Source of the DNA: Zea mays
Lineage: Eukaryota; Streptophyta; Magnoliopsida; Poales; Poaceae
Assembly: GCF_902167145.1 (NCBI RefSeq)
Contig: NC_050097.1
Location: forward strand, 42,082,095 to 42,146,094
Direction of reading: 5' to 3'
DNA length: 64,000 nt
Numbering within the stretch: the first letter of the stretch is position 1; each line of letters starts with the position of its first letter. The notes below the pieces were generated by a model. It was not told the DNA's origin. It saw only the letters and a list, made by a program, of their open reading frames with translations, and searched no databases. Positions 1 to 11,759 of the stretch are shown in pieces. A program made the translations under genes and the position numbers.

Positions 1-284
1 AAGATATCTTCTTTGCCGAGTGTCACCGTGGACACTCGGCAAAGCCGCCGTCTCCGTCACCCGGCGCCGTAACGGCCGCTTTTCTTTGCCGAGTGCTCCC
101 TGGCAATCGGCAAACATCTTTGCCGAGTGCCCGAGAAAAAGTACTCGACAAAGAAGGCTTTGCCGATGCACTGTTTGCCGAGCCTTCTTTGCCGAGTGTA
201 ACACTCGGTAAAGCCTTTGCCGAGTGTTTTTAAGGCTTCGCCGAGTGCTTCAGGCACTCGGCGAAGCGATTGATTCCGGTAGTG
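1..284. mobile_element. End of a CACTA (En/Spm) transposon
   Basis: The segment is packed with direct and inverted copies of the 11-mer TTTGCCGAGTG and its complement, the usual subterminal repeat of grass CACTA elements. It ends at 284 with the complement of CACTACCGGAATCAATCG, so the terminus reads CACTA outward to inward. The next three bases (tat, 285-287) would be one copy of the 3-bp target duplication. The other end and any transposase lie outside the window. The ORFs read through here are repeat artefacts. Confidence 0.88.
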
Positions 285-1231
285 TATAGGGAATCAAATC
301 AGGAAGTAAGTTAATTAAGATCACTTTGCGTGAAAATTTGTTGGCCCTCTGGGCACGTGTTTCTGGTCCTTCACTTCCAATATAATATACTCTCCATTAT
401 CAAATATACAAGGGTTTTAGTTGGTCCGAGTCAAAACCATCATAAGATTCATATATAGAAAAAAGTATCAAGATTGAACATGTCAAAGAGGTGATTATGA
501 AAATACATTTCATAATGTATCTAATAATGATACATTTATTTGGCATCAGAAATTAATATATATAGCAGACATATATAAAGTCAGAATTGATAGATCTCGA
601 GATTGAGAAAGTTAGTACATGTCTTGCTATCAATGGACGACATGATGTTACCTACGGGCACCCACACATCGAGAACTCAAACCTGGAACGTACGAACAGG
701 TTCCACTATAAACAACATTTGACCTACGTACGAACAGGTTACACTCATATATACATAGTATCTTGTATTTGACCTACGTACCATACACGGATAATATTTG
801 AAGTTTTTATAAAAACACAAACTTTATAATTCATCTACCGATTATTGAGAGAGATCAGTTCGAATAGCACCCATGTATATAACATATATACTAGCATCAT
901 CATCTTATTATTATCATTTAATTACACACATGCATGCTTGCCCAGATCTCTTACACAATACACACACTGCACCTATATGTATGGCTACATTACATTATTC
1001 GTGCTCAGTCGAGCATTTATATATGATTAAGTACACACGTGATATATGTGTATATATATGCTGGAAGACCAGCAGTTGTTGACCTATATATAGCTATAGC
1101 TAGTCTTTGCAGACGACGATAAACCTGGGCGTCGAAACGACGATGCATTAATGCCGGCACGCATGCATGTATATATGTATACATATGCGGCGGCGGCGGC
1201 GGCAGCAGGCGCGTCTGCTGGCCGGTACGGT
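285..1231. other. Non-coding host DNA, no gene seen
   Basis: AT-rich sequence with short duplicated motifs such as TTTGACCTACGTA (near 719 and 769). A short GCG repeat runs at about 1190-1202. No ORF here has recognisable protein content. Confidence 0.5.
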
Positions 1232-1459
1232 CTAGACGACGAGGCGCCTCTGGCGGTGGAAGGTGGCGATGAAGTCGGAGGCCTTCTGGTCAACGTCGCG
1301 CTCGCCGACCCACCAGCCGTTGTCCTCGTCGCTGGAGCGCACCTTGCGCAGCCTCCCCGGGACCTCCCAGGCGGCGTCGCCCGCCTCCTCGTCGTCGACG
1401 GAGTAGCGCCTGGACTTGCGTGAGAAGCTGAAGATGCAGAAGAACGACCTCCCTCCCAT
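1232..1459 (-). CDS. Small DUF761-type protein, 75 aa
   Basis: Single-exon ORF read from 1459 down to 1232. The N-terminus is short and hydrophobic/basic (MGGRSFFCIFSFSRKSRR), the middle acidic (VDDEEAGDAAW). The C-terminus holds DVDQKASDFIATFHRQ, which resembles the DUF761 signature of small plant proteins (acidic, D-x-K/R-A-x-x-F-I-x-x-F-x-x-Q). Function in this family is poorly known, so none is assigned. A TATA-like box lies about 105 bp upstream of the ATG. Base composition is high GC with G/C third positions, as in many maize genes and unlike the AT-rich flank. It is the only plausible host gene left of the retrotransposon nest. It could be a pseudogene or a truncated longer member. Confidence 0.6.
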   Translation of the reverse strand: MGGRSFFCIFSFSRKSRRYSVDDEEAGDAAWEVPGRLRKVRSSDEDNGWWVGERDVDQKASDFIATFHRQRRLVV

Positions 1460-1563
1460 ATACTAGCTAGCTTTGCTCTTGTGTGCAGCAGCTGCTACGC
1501 TGGCCAGCAGTGGTGGTTGGGGCGTTGCTGTCTTGGCGGAAGCTGAGAAGAGGCCGCACCTCA

Positions 1564-1570
1564 ATTTATA
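1564..1570 (-). promoter_or_regulatory. TATA box for the DUF761-type gene
   Basis: The minus strand reads CTATAAATTGA here, 105 bp upstream of the ATG at 1459. Spacing fits a plant core promoter with a leader of roughly 70-80 nt. Confidence 0.5.
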
Positions 1571-1571
1571 G

Positions 1572-2239
1572 CGTGGCCTGTCCTGCAGTTCCTGTATGTG
1601 TGCATGGAATGCGCGAGCGAGTTCCATGGAGCGGCCGATTATTAGCTAGGGTTCATCCGGATCCGGTCTATTAGCCAGGCAGCCAGCCAGCCAGCCAGCG
1701 GGAACAAACTAAAGGCGCCTTGATCGAGAAAATCGGGCGCGGACGGCCCGGATCGTGTATGGTCTGGTAAAGGGCCAGATCCGAGGGTCGCCATTGCTTG
1801 ACACGATAAGATGCTAAAGCGCGCCTGTTGATGTTCTGTACATAGCGCATGGTGTGGGTCGTTTATGATGATGGAATGGAGATTGGAGTCATCTTTTTTT
1901 AAACGGAAAAGTAGCAAAGCGCGGTTTAATTCGTTGCCGAACGGTAGGGGCAATTTCATCCATTCACCTGTTCAGACCTAGGGCTGACTTATGTAGATTC
2001 GAGTGAGGGTCTAGATCCCCGCTCATTTCTCTTTTGTAAGTAGTAAAGTTTAATTTTTTACCAATAAAGTCTCTTGCTCAGCGCTGCTTAGATGATCCTA
2101 CTCTAGCGTTTTGATGCTCATCGTTACAAATGTACATTCACTCTGATTTTATTCTGCATCCACCTACCTACAGCTCCACGAGCAACTTCGGGAGCAAATA
2201 CAGCATCACTAATCAAACGACATTTTCTGAATTATATTA
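1572..2239. other. Upstream non-coding host DNA
   Basis: No gene seen. There is a short CCAG-rich run (GCCAGCCAGCCAGCCAGC) near 1682, which could be microsatellite slippage. Confidence 0.4.
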
Positions 2240-2449
2240 GGCTCTGTTCGGTTTTCATGGATCGGAGCTCCGGAATGATTCATATCCGGATTATTTCTCT
2301 AATTTATATAAATTTTGATGAGCTATAACAAAATCTGCTTCGTTTCTGAACAAGCGAAATGATTCATATCCAGATTATTTCTCTAATTTATATAAATTTT
2401 GATGAGCTAGAATAAAATCTGCTTCGTTTCCGAACAAGCGAACGGGCCC
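2240..2449. mobile_element. Tourist-like (PIF/Harbinger) MITE with internal duplication
   Basis: The left end GGCTCTGTTCGGTTTTC and the complement of the right end, GGGCCCGTTCGCTTGTTC, are imperfect inverted repeats. They are flanked by TTA on both sides (2237-2239 and 2450-2452), the target duplication of PIF/Harbinger elements. Inside, a block of about 84 bp starting AATGATTCATATCC (2274 and 2358) is tandemly duplicated. There is no coding capacity. Confidence 0.72.
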
Positions 2450-2838
2450 TTAGTAAGTTAGCTCTGGGTTGGGAATCAAGCTCCTGAAAATCTCGGTGGC
2501 CGGAGCCATGCATGGAGGAAGTGGAGCTGAAAAACGAACTTCCACACCTGGCTCCAAACCTGCATGCTTGCAGGCCCAAAGGAAACGTATTCTATGCATA
2601 AGACACCCTTCGTTCACATATTACTGCGGGAGAACAGACAATCGGAATTGGTTAATAACTGGCTACAGTCAAAGTCGAAGATAGAAAAAAAATAGGAGAG
2701 ACTGAATTAAACAGTTGGAACGATATAATCTTACTAAATCACTCACAATAGACATATATAAATAGTCAATAAACGATAAAAAAACATAAAAAATATATAA
2801 TAAGATTATATTGTGTATATTTTAAATGTTAAGAGGAT
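2450..2838. other. Host DNA left of the retrotransposon nest
   Basis: AT-rich, no gene seen. The last five bases (AGGAT, 2834-2838) are one copy of the target duplication of the copia shell; the other copy reads AGGAC at 42672-42676. Confidence 0.5.
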
Positions 2839-3135
2839 TGTTGAGTTTGTGATCCAAATTCTGAAGAAGGCGGCCAAGTTGGCGAGCGAAGCGGAGGCTT
2901 GGGCCGGATCGTTTCCCTACTTGTTTTAGGGTTTCATCTCTATAAATATCTTTGTAAGCCGTAGGAGATAATTATCTCAATTGTAAATCTCCTACGATCT
3001 GTAACCACCCGAAAATAGTGAGAAGTTGCTGACCGGCGCCCGTGGTTTTTTCCCCTTCGCTTTAGAGGGGTTTTCCACGTTAAATCTGTGTCTTCTCTGT
3101 GATTGATCCCATTTGTGTCGTATTCATTTATAACA
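2839..3135 (+). repeat. 5' LTR of the copia shell
   Basis: 297-bp LTR with TG...CA ends. It contains a TATA-like CTATAAATATC at about 2939. It lacks the 15-bp block present in the 3' copy near 42420. Confidence 0.9.
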
Positions 3136-3137
3136 AA

Positions 3138-3149
3138 TGGTATCAAAGC
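3138..3149 (+). promoter_or_regulatory. Primer-binding site, copia shell
   Basis: TGGTATCAAAGC, two bases after the LTR, resembles the complement of the initiator tRNA-Met 3' end used by many plant retrotransposons (usual form TGGTATCAGAGC, one mismatch). Confidence 0.8.
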
Positions 3150-3198
3150 TTTGGTTGTTTGCTGATCGGTATGCTAGGATTTCCTGCCGGCGCACGGA

Positions 3199-6100
3199 TG
3201 TCACACCCGGTTTTGGAAGGCAAACCGAATGCGAACTATGTACGTGCCAGGATCAGAACTCACGTACACAGCGATTACATAAATGAACATCATCACACAA
3301 TGCTCGAATAATAACATAAAGGAGTACTTATTACATCATAGAGTCATAGACATCCACATAGACATTGTCTTAACAAGTAAATCAAAGTACTAGCGAAACG
3401 CAGTAAAGATAAGGCCTTCACAGGCAGCTGACTGGGGGTTGCCGCCAACCCACTCCTAGAATTCATCGTAATCTTGGAACTCCTGGAAGTCTCCTTCCAC
3501 GGCTTCACCTTCTCCTGAGCAGTGGTTACAATGCGGACAACCTGGTGTTTTGTGGTAAAGCAAGGATGAGTACACATCAACGTACTCAGCAAATGCCCCG
3601 TTTGGCTGAAGTGGACTAGCTTTATGTGGGGTTAGGCTCAAGCAGTTGCTTTTAGTTGGTCAGGTATTTATTATTAGTGAAGCCAGGTTTTAGCAATAAC
3701 TAACCCGTGAATCATTCCCTCATCGAGGAACATCATTATCATTATTGAACCAAAACCATAAATAGAACCATTGTATCTCGAACCATTTGTATCTCTAATC
3801 AAAGAGGATCCCAAGGCTGCTCTTAACCGTGAGCACGGCTGATATATCAGTTTCACTACCCTCTGCAGAGGTTGCACACTTTACCCATGAGTCATGATTC
3901 CCTTTCTACCCGGGGAGAGCTAATCCCCATTGACCACTACCTAGGTGGTCCGGCAGGGCATCACTACGTAGCTTTTACAAAGATTCCCTAGAGATCATAG
4001 CTGCCCGTTAGGTTTCTCCAGTTTGATAAACACAGTACCCCTCCCCGCAGGAGAGTGACTAACAAAGAGCAAAACGAAAGAACCTCGGCACTCAGCCTCG
4101 GCAGAGCAAGCACTGTGCCTGGACCCCATTGACGGCACGACGGCTAAGCAACTACACCTCTAGTTCATCTAATTAATCAGCTAAGGGCACCCCATTTCAC
4201 CCTCATGGTTGCACTGTTATCCCGGGTGGTCTCTCAACGAACCAGTCCTTACGGAGAGGTACTCAGGAAACAGCCTGAGCCCCCTAGAGTATCACAAGAT
4301 CATCAACATCATCAGGATAACAGTATCACAAATAGTCACATCATGTTCATTGATTAAGTTAAGGCAATAGCAGAGTGCTAACCATAACAGCCCATAGGGT
4401 CATCAAGGATAAAGTAAAGTGTAAAGCTAGTCAATCCTTAGGTTTCAAGTAAGTAATGCGGGATAGTAAGTTATAAATGAATAGGACATAGTGGGACAGA
4501 GGACACTTGCCTTCACCAAACTGCTGATCAGGGACTTCCTCTGCAACCTCCTCGGGAAACACAGACTGCTCGTTGTCTATGTAAAGTAATCATTCACACT
4601 ATGCACTTGGGAAGATAACAAACAAAAAGCAACATGCCAAACATATGCAGCAGAGAGATCACAAGTTCATAGTTTGAAAAGGGGTAGGCACTCTGGTGTT
4701 CCCTAGGTCTGGGGTAGAGGACTATACAAAGTGATTCACTATCCACTAATCAGGTTTAAGTCAATGGTGGGATTAAATTATTACATGGTTTTAAGTTACT
4801 AAACTTAAGTGCTTAAGTCCATAAACTTAAGTAATCCAACTTTTATTAAAGTCTACCAATTTCTAATTATCTCAAATAGGGTTCCAATAGCCTTAATCCT
4901 ATCCTGGTGATTAACTATTAATTGGTACATGGAAACAGCAGAGAAACATTGTTTGAATAGATAGACAAAAACATCATGAGCATTTTGCAATTTGAAGCAC
5001 CTCATTTGGAGTTCATATGACAAAGTTATGAATTTTACAAGTTTGGGGATTAAAATTATACCCTAAATACCTATTTTGAATTAAATAAAAGGTCCAGGGA
5101 CTTATCTGCGAGAAACCAGGGACGGCGGGTTCAAATTCCAAAAAACTGGGGGTCTCTTTAAGAAAACGCGCGGGCGAAGGGGTATCGGGCTACTACGGCC
5201 GTCAGATCTAAAGCGAACGGCCAGGATTAGATCCTGCGGGCGGGCGCGCGAGCGCGCGACGGCCTGGGCGACTGACAGGCGGGACCGGGCGGGCAGCGCG
5301 GGGCGCGGGCAGGCTGACAGGCGGGGCCGGCGGGCAGAGCGAGCGCGCGGGCGGGCTGACAGGCGGGGCCCTACTGGCAGGGAGGCAGGAGGTGGGGGAA
5401 GCGGGCCTGGGCCGCTGGATCTCGGGCGGACGGCCAGGATTGGGCTTGGCCTAATCAAAACGAGGCCGCCCGATCTGGGACGGACGGTGGGGATCGGGTG
5501 GCCGGCCTGGGTTTCTCCTACGGCTAGCTGGGGCGACGGCGCTCGTCCCCGCGGCGGAGGACTCGCCGGAGACGAGGGGCGCGGGCGCTCGGCGGGTCTC
5601 TGGGGCGACCTGAGCGGCCGGGAAGGTTGGGGAGGGCACGGGGAATCCTCTGGTGGGGTCTGGGTCGGGGCAGGGGCACCGGAGGGGGGCGGCTCACGGC
5701 GGAGCGGCTCGGCGGCGGGATTACTCTACTCCGGCGAGGAATTATACGCAACAGAGAGCAAAGCAAAGGTCGATAGGGGCGGGAGAGGTCCCTTACCTCA
5801 AGGCGGGCTCCGGGGGCTCCTCGGCGGCGGGAATGGCGCGACGGTGGCCCGGGGCGACGGTGGCGGACCTCCGCGGCTGCACGGGGAACGGCGGGTGAGC
5901 GCGGGCAGAGAGAAATAGGGAGGGGGAGAGGGAATTGGGGCACGTCCCGGGTTGTGGACGCCGGGGCGAAGCTCACCGTGGCAACGGACACGGCGGAGCT
6001 CCAACGGCGGCCGAGAAACGAGCTCGGGACGGCGGGGATTCGTGGCGGCGGCGCTCTGGCGTGCGCGCAGCGAGGGAGAGGTGGAAGAGGGGTCCGCTAG

Positions 6101-6747
6101 AGCGCAAATGGGGGAGGGGGCGAGGGCGAGTGGGGCTCGGGGCTCAAGTGGCCAGGGGCGGGTCAGTTGCGAGCTCCACGCGCGACGTGGGCGCGGAGAA
6201 GGCGGGCGCGCGCAGCTCGGCGGCGGTTACGCGGGGACAACGGGGCTGACAGCCCGGGCCCGCGAGCAGAGAGAGAGAAGAGCGGAGGCGGGCGCGCGAG
6301 AAGCGGCTGCGCTGATGGGCGGGCCCGCCAGGGCAGAGAGAGCGGGGGGGGGGGAAGAGCGCGCGCGCGGGATTGGGCCGGCTGGGCCGAAAGGCCGAGG
6401 GGGGGCAGGGTGGCGGGCTTCTTTTCCTCTTCTTTTTATTCTGGAATTGTTTTCTCTTTTCTTTTTATTTTCTCCAATTGATTCAAATCCAAATGAGCCA
6501 CAAATTCAAATCAAACTTTCCAATAATTATGCACCAAGCAAAAGTGAAATCTAGGGTTCATCATGATGCAACAATTCATACTCCCTTAAGGTTTAACATA
6601 ATAAACTATAATTACAAATAAAGTAAGCACTTTTCTCCTATAGAAATGAGAAAGAAAAGGGTGAGGAAGGATGAGAAAAGGGAAGTAACACCTGAATTTG
6701 TGAATATGAGCAAAGAAATTTTATACCCCCAAATTCAGGGTGTTACA
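3199..6747 (-). repeat. 3' LTR of the Tekay-type element
   Basis: 3,549 bp. The part at about 5100-6420 is extremely GC-rich and contains overlapping spurious ORFs on both strands. A run of 11 G at 6344-6354 corresponds to 31 G in the other LTR. Confidence 0.92.
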
Positions 6748-6766
6748 AACCTATCCCCCTTAAAAG
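6748..6766 (-). promoter_or_regulatory. Polypurine tract, Tekay-type element
   Basis: The minus strand reads CTTTTAAGGGGGATAGGTT directly next to the 3' LTR, the expected plus-strand priming site. It fixes the element's orientation as minus. Confidence 0.8.
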
Positions 6767-6792
6767 AATCTCGCCCCGAGATTCAAGGTTGG

Positions 6793-8559
6793 TCAGCAAA
6801 AGAGTTCAGGGTATTTGGCCTTCAGATCATCTTCTCGTTCCCAGGTTGCTTCTTCTTCGGAGTGGTGACCCCATCTGACTTTGCACATTCTGATGGTGTT
6901 CCTCCGGGTGACTCTGTCTGCAAACTCCAGAATCTGCGTTGGCTTCTCTATGTATGTCAGATCTTCTTGGACTTCCAAACCCTCCACTGGCAACTGTTCT
7001 TCTGGTACTCGCAGACACTTCTTCAATTGTGACACATGGAACACATTGTGCACTGCCGACAAACTTTCTGGTAGGTTGAGCTGGTAGGCCACTTCCCCAC
7101 GCTTTGCTTGGATCTGATATGGCCCGACGTACCGGGGTGCTAACTTGCCTTTAACTCCGAACCTTCTGACTCCCCTGATAGGTGACACCTTCAGATAGAC
7201 GTAGTCTCCCACCTCAAAACTCAGTTCTCTTCTCCTTCGGTCCGCATAGCTTCGCTGTCTTGACTGGGCTGTCTTCAGGTTCTCCCGAACCATTTTGATA
7301 TTCTCTTCGGCTTCAAGCAAAATGTCGGGGCCAAACACCTGTCTCTCTCCAGGCTGGTCCCAATGCAGCGGAGTCCTACAACTCCGTCCATAGAGTGCCT
7401 GAAACGGCGACATCTTCAAGCTGGCCTGGTAACTATTGTTGTAGGAGAATTCTGCATAAGGTAGCCTTTTGTCCCATCCTGACTTGTCTTGCAACGCACA
7501 GGCTCTCAACATATCTTCTAGGATCTGATTGGTTCTTTCAGTCTGACCGTCTGTCTGCGGGTGATAAGCTGAGCTGAAGTTCAAATGTGTGCCCAAAGCT
7601 TCTTGTAGCTGCTGCCAAAAATGAGAGGTGAACTGCGTTCCTCGATCTGACACTATCTTCTTCGGCACACCATGAAGGCAGACTATCCGTGACATATATA
7701 ACTCAGCTAGCGTTGCTCCGGTGTATGTTGTCTTCACAGGTATGAAATGGGCCACCTTTGTTAAGCGGTCCACAACCACCCAGATGGAATCATAACCGGC
7801 CCGGGTACGAGGTAGGCCAACTATAAAATCCATCCCGATCTCATCCCACTTCCACTGAGGAATCCGCAAAGGCTGCAACAATCCGGCGGGCCTTTGATGC
7901 TCTGCTTTGGTTCTCTGACAGCTATCGCAGATGGCGACATATTCTGCGATCTCTCTTTTCATGCCATACCACCAAAACCTTCTTTTTAAATCCTGGTACA
8001 TCTTCTCACTTCCAGGGTGTATCGAGTAAGCTGTCTCATGAGCTTCCTTGAGGATCAGTTCCCGAATAGGTTTGAGGTCGGGAACACACAATCGGTCCTT
8101 GAACCATATTACTCCCTCTTCATCCTCTCGAAAGTCTTTGCCTCTTCCTTCTAAGATCAGCTGCCGGATCTTGTTGATGTTTTCATCATCCTTCTGCCCT
8201 TCTTTGATCTCCCGCTCTAGGGTGGGCTCTAATTCCACTGTTACTCCTTGCGTACTGTTCAGGAAACCGAGGCTCAGTCTGTCGAATTCTTTGGCTAACT
8301 CATACGGCATCGGGTACGAGGCCAACATATTGACTTGACTCTTCCTGCTCAGAGCATCTGCGACCACATTGGCTTTGCCTGGATGGTAATGTATCTCCAA
8401 CTCATAGTCTTTGATCAATTCCAACCATCTTCGCTGCCTCATGTTTAACTCTGACTGGGTGAATATGTATTTCAGACTTTTATGATCTGTGTAGATGTCG
8501 CACTTCTGCCCATACAGGTAATGTCTCCAGGTCTTTAAGGCATGAACCACTGCTGCCAA
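6793..8559 (-). pseudogene. RNase H end, integrase and chromodomain-like part of pol
   Basis: 588-codon open frame. It begins in RNase H ([16 protein letters not shown]) and continues into an HHCC zinc-binding region ending CDSCQ. The integrase core follows with D (GMDFIVGLP), D (SDRGTQF) and E ([18 protein letters not shown]). The C-terminus ([15 protein letters not shown], then YPELF) resembles the chromodomain of Del/Tekay chromoviruses. The frame is displaced from the RT part by an apparent 1-bp deletion near 8560, where the conserved HDLELAAVV-type motif reads out of frame. Otherwise it is open to its stop, consistent with a young insertion. Confidence 0.9.
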
Positions 8560-9506
8560 CCCAGGTCATGTGTGGGATAATTTTTCTCATGGATCTTCAG
8601 CTGTCGGGACGAGTATGCTACAACTCTTCCTTCTTGCATCAGCACACATCCCAATCCGGTGTACGAAGCGTCGCAATACACTGAGAATGACTTGTGGACA
8701 TCAGGCAGGACTAACACAGGAGCTATAGTCAATCTATTTTTCAGTTCTTCGAATGCTTCCTGACACTTTTGAGTCCATTTAAACTCAACCTTCTTTGCTA
8801 GTAACGCTGTCATTGGCCTAGCAATCTTTGAGAAGCCTTCAATGAAACGCCTATAATATCCAGCCATTCCAATGAAGCTCTTGATCCCACGAACATCCTT
8901 CGGTGCTTTCCAGTTCAGGATATCTGCCACTTTCTTTGGATCCACTGCTAACCCATCTTGGTTTATGATGTGACCCAGAAATAAGACTTCATGAATCCAG
9001 AACTCGCATTTGCCCAGCTTGGCATACAACTGATGCTCTCGAAGTCTTTGCAATACCATCTTCAAATGCTCCACATGATCTTCCTCACTTTGAGAGTATA
9101 TGAGAATGTCATCGATGAACACTACCACAAATTTGTCTAGATAGTCCATGAACACACTGTTCATCAGGTACATAAAGAAGGCTGGCGCATTTGTCAAACC
9201 AAAAGACATAACTGTGAATTCATATAACCCATACTTGGTGATGAACGCCGTCTTCGGTATATCCGAGGGTCGGATTCTGAGTTGATGGTAACCAGATCTC
9301 AGATCTATCTTCGAGAATACGCTGGCACCTCTGAGCTGGTCGAACAAATCTTCTATCCTTGGCAGGGGGTACTTGTTCTTGACAGTGACTTCATTCAAGG
9401 CCCTGTAGTCTATGCACATCCTTTTGGTACCATCTTTCTTCTCTACAAACAACACTGGGGCGGCCCAAGGCGAGGTGCTTGGCCTGATGTAACCCTTCTC
9501 TAACAT
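8535..9506 (-). pseudogene. Reverse transcriptase part of pol
   Basis: Open frame of 323 codons covering the gypsy RT. Visible motifs are [25 protein letters not shown] (first catalytic Asp), [11 protein letters not shown], and [10 protein letters not shown] with the paired catalytic Asp residues at about 9115. The start of RNase H follows ([17 protein letters not shown]). It is in the same frame as gag but separated from it by a TAG codon at 9516-9518, which replaces one codon in the linker LKK-x-IDEML. It ends in a frameshift near 8560. Confidence 0.9.
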
Positions 9507-9515
9507 CTCATCTAT

Positions 9516-11384
9516 CTACTTCTTGAGTTCCACCAATTCTGGTCCAGACACTCGATAGGCTCTTTTGGAAATGGGGGCGGTACCAGGGATAAGCTCTATG
9601 GCAAATTCAACCTTTCTCTTGGGTGGCATGCCCGTTAGCTCCTCGGGAAACACATCCGGAAAGTCTGACACAACCTCGATAGCCTCGAGCGTGTTAGGCT
9701 CCTTACTATCAACTGAAATCTGGTGACAGACTCCCTCTTCTGACTTAGGCATCCTTAGCTCGGCCACTACCTCTTCTCCTGACGGGGACTTCAATGTTAC
9801 GGTCCTCTTGTCACAACTAACATTTGCTTCATACTTCATTAACCAGTTCATCCCTAGAATAACATCTATCCCAGGGGTGTCTATTACTATTAAGTCACTG
9901 GGGAATCCTATCCCCCTTATTTCCACCATTATATTTGAGCATATTTTATCTGTTTGCACCTTGCCACCAACCGAATTAATCCTCATGGGCGGCATCATTG
10001 CCTCTACTGAGATGTTATGCGATTCTACCCAGGTTGCAGTGACAAATGAATGAGTTGCACCAGTATCAAATAGCACTTTTGCGGGATGAGATTCGACTGA
10101 GAACATACCTACTGCCACATCTGGTGCATCCTGGATCGCTTCGGCCTCCAAGTGGTTCACCTTTCCACAGTTGTACGCTTGGTTACGATTGCCTGCTGCC
10201 GGCTGCAGTACACCTTGCCTCGTTGGAGCATTGGGGTTGGTCTGCTGCTGCGCCATCTTCTTTGGGCACTGCATCGCCCAGTGTCCTTGTTCTCCACAGT
10301 GGAAACATCCTTTGCCTCCTCCTTGTGCTGGGGCTGCTTGGTTGCTCTGATTTGCTGCTGGGGCAGGAAGGCGAGGTGTCTGGTTGTTCTGCTTCTGATA
10401 CTGATTACCTCCCTGCTGGCTGTGCTGACGATACTGCTGCTGCTGCTGCGGGTACTGCCTCTGAAACTGCTGCTGATGCGGACGCTGATTCTGATTCTGG
10501 TATCCCTGTGGGTGGCTAGGCCTGCCTTGCTGAGATGAACTGCCTGAGAAACGGGGACGGCTGATGCTTCCGGTCTGGGGTCCACTCATCTTGCGCTTCC
10601 GATCTTCCATATCCTTACGCTTCTTCTCAGTCATAACCGCCCTATCGATCAGGTGCTGGAAGGTGGGGAAGGTGTGATTCATCAGCTGGTAATGCAGGGG
10701 ATCCACCAAACCCCTCATGAACCTGTACTGCCTCTTGGCATCAGTGTTGACATCCTCAGGTGCATAACGAGACAGCTGCAGAAACTTGTCTCTGTACTCA
10801 CTAACAGACAGGGGTCCCTGCTTCAGAGCCAAAAACTCCTCCTTCTTCACAATCATCAGTCCCTCCGGCACATGGTATCTGCGGAAACTCTCGCTGAATT
10901 CCTCCCACGTGATGGCTTCAGGGTCAGCATGGGTGGCGAGGTAGGACTCCCACCAGGACTGGGCTACTCCCCTTAGCTGGCGGGGACCATACAGAACCTT
11001 CTCCCTGTCGTCGCATTGGGCGATGCGCAGTTCCCTTTCCACTGCGCGCAACCAGTCTTCTGCATCCATGGGGTCAGCAGAATGGGCGAAGGTAGGAGGG
11101 TGCCCTCTCATGAACTCACCACGCTTATCCCGTGGCATCTGGGGCATCTGCACTTGCAATTGGGGTTGGGGTTGCTGTTGAGCCTGCTGCATGGCTGCTA
11201 GAGTCTGCCCAATAGCCTGCACTGCCTGAGTCTGCATCAAGAACATCTGCTCCACTGTCATTAGGGGTGGTGGGGGAGGCTGCCTCTGTTGTTCCTCCTG
11301 CTGGTCATGCTGCTCTTGCTGAGCACGCCTGTTGCATCGGCGCCTGTTGTCAGACATCTGTGGAAGACATTCATACATCAGCAT
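9516..11384 (-). pseudogene. Gag and protease of the Tekay-type element
   Basis: 622-codon frame, Gln-rich at the N-terminus. The true start may be the second Met (MSDNRRR, about 11357). The retrotransposon gag domain follows (DPMDAEDWLRAVERELRI...YLATHADPEAITWEEF), then a CCHC zinc knuckle CFHCGEQGHWAMQC. The aspartic protease motif is VLFDTGATHSFV. The frame stops at a TAG directly before the RT. In this clade gag and pol normally form one long ORF, so the stop looks like an acquired nonsense mutation rather than a programmed signal. Confidence 0.88.
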
Positions 11385-11759
11385 TGATCTTACAACCCTT
11401 CAGCAAAAGAAGAGAGAATACAGAATTCTTCATGACACTGAGTGATCAAAGAGCTTCACTGATCCTCATTATGATTCAACACAGCTTCTCAGATAAGAAA
11501 GGAAAGTAAGAGTAAAGGGTTTCCCAACTAAACAACTGACCTCATTAACATTACTAGCTAAGCCAAACTGCAGGGGAAACCCACATGTTGGCTACAGTCA
11601 TTACAAAGATTCAAATCAAGCACAAGTTCATCATGACAAGCATGCAAGCAATTGATAAGCAAACTAAACTAAATGGAAGCAACTAATAAGCAACTAAACT
11701 GACTACCTAAGACTGCGACATCTGACTTAAGAATTATTACAAACTCCGACGCTAACGAT

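Noticed and set aside
5102..6554. Several long overlapping ORFs on both strands in a GC-rich block, repeated at 14936-16336
   Set aside because: They lie wholly inside the Tekay-type LTRs, are low-complexity Arg/Gly/Pro-rich, and are open because of GC content.
9282..11509. Plus-strand ORFs opposite Tekay-type gag-pol
   Set aside because: They are complements of real retroelement domains and have no protein family features.
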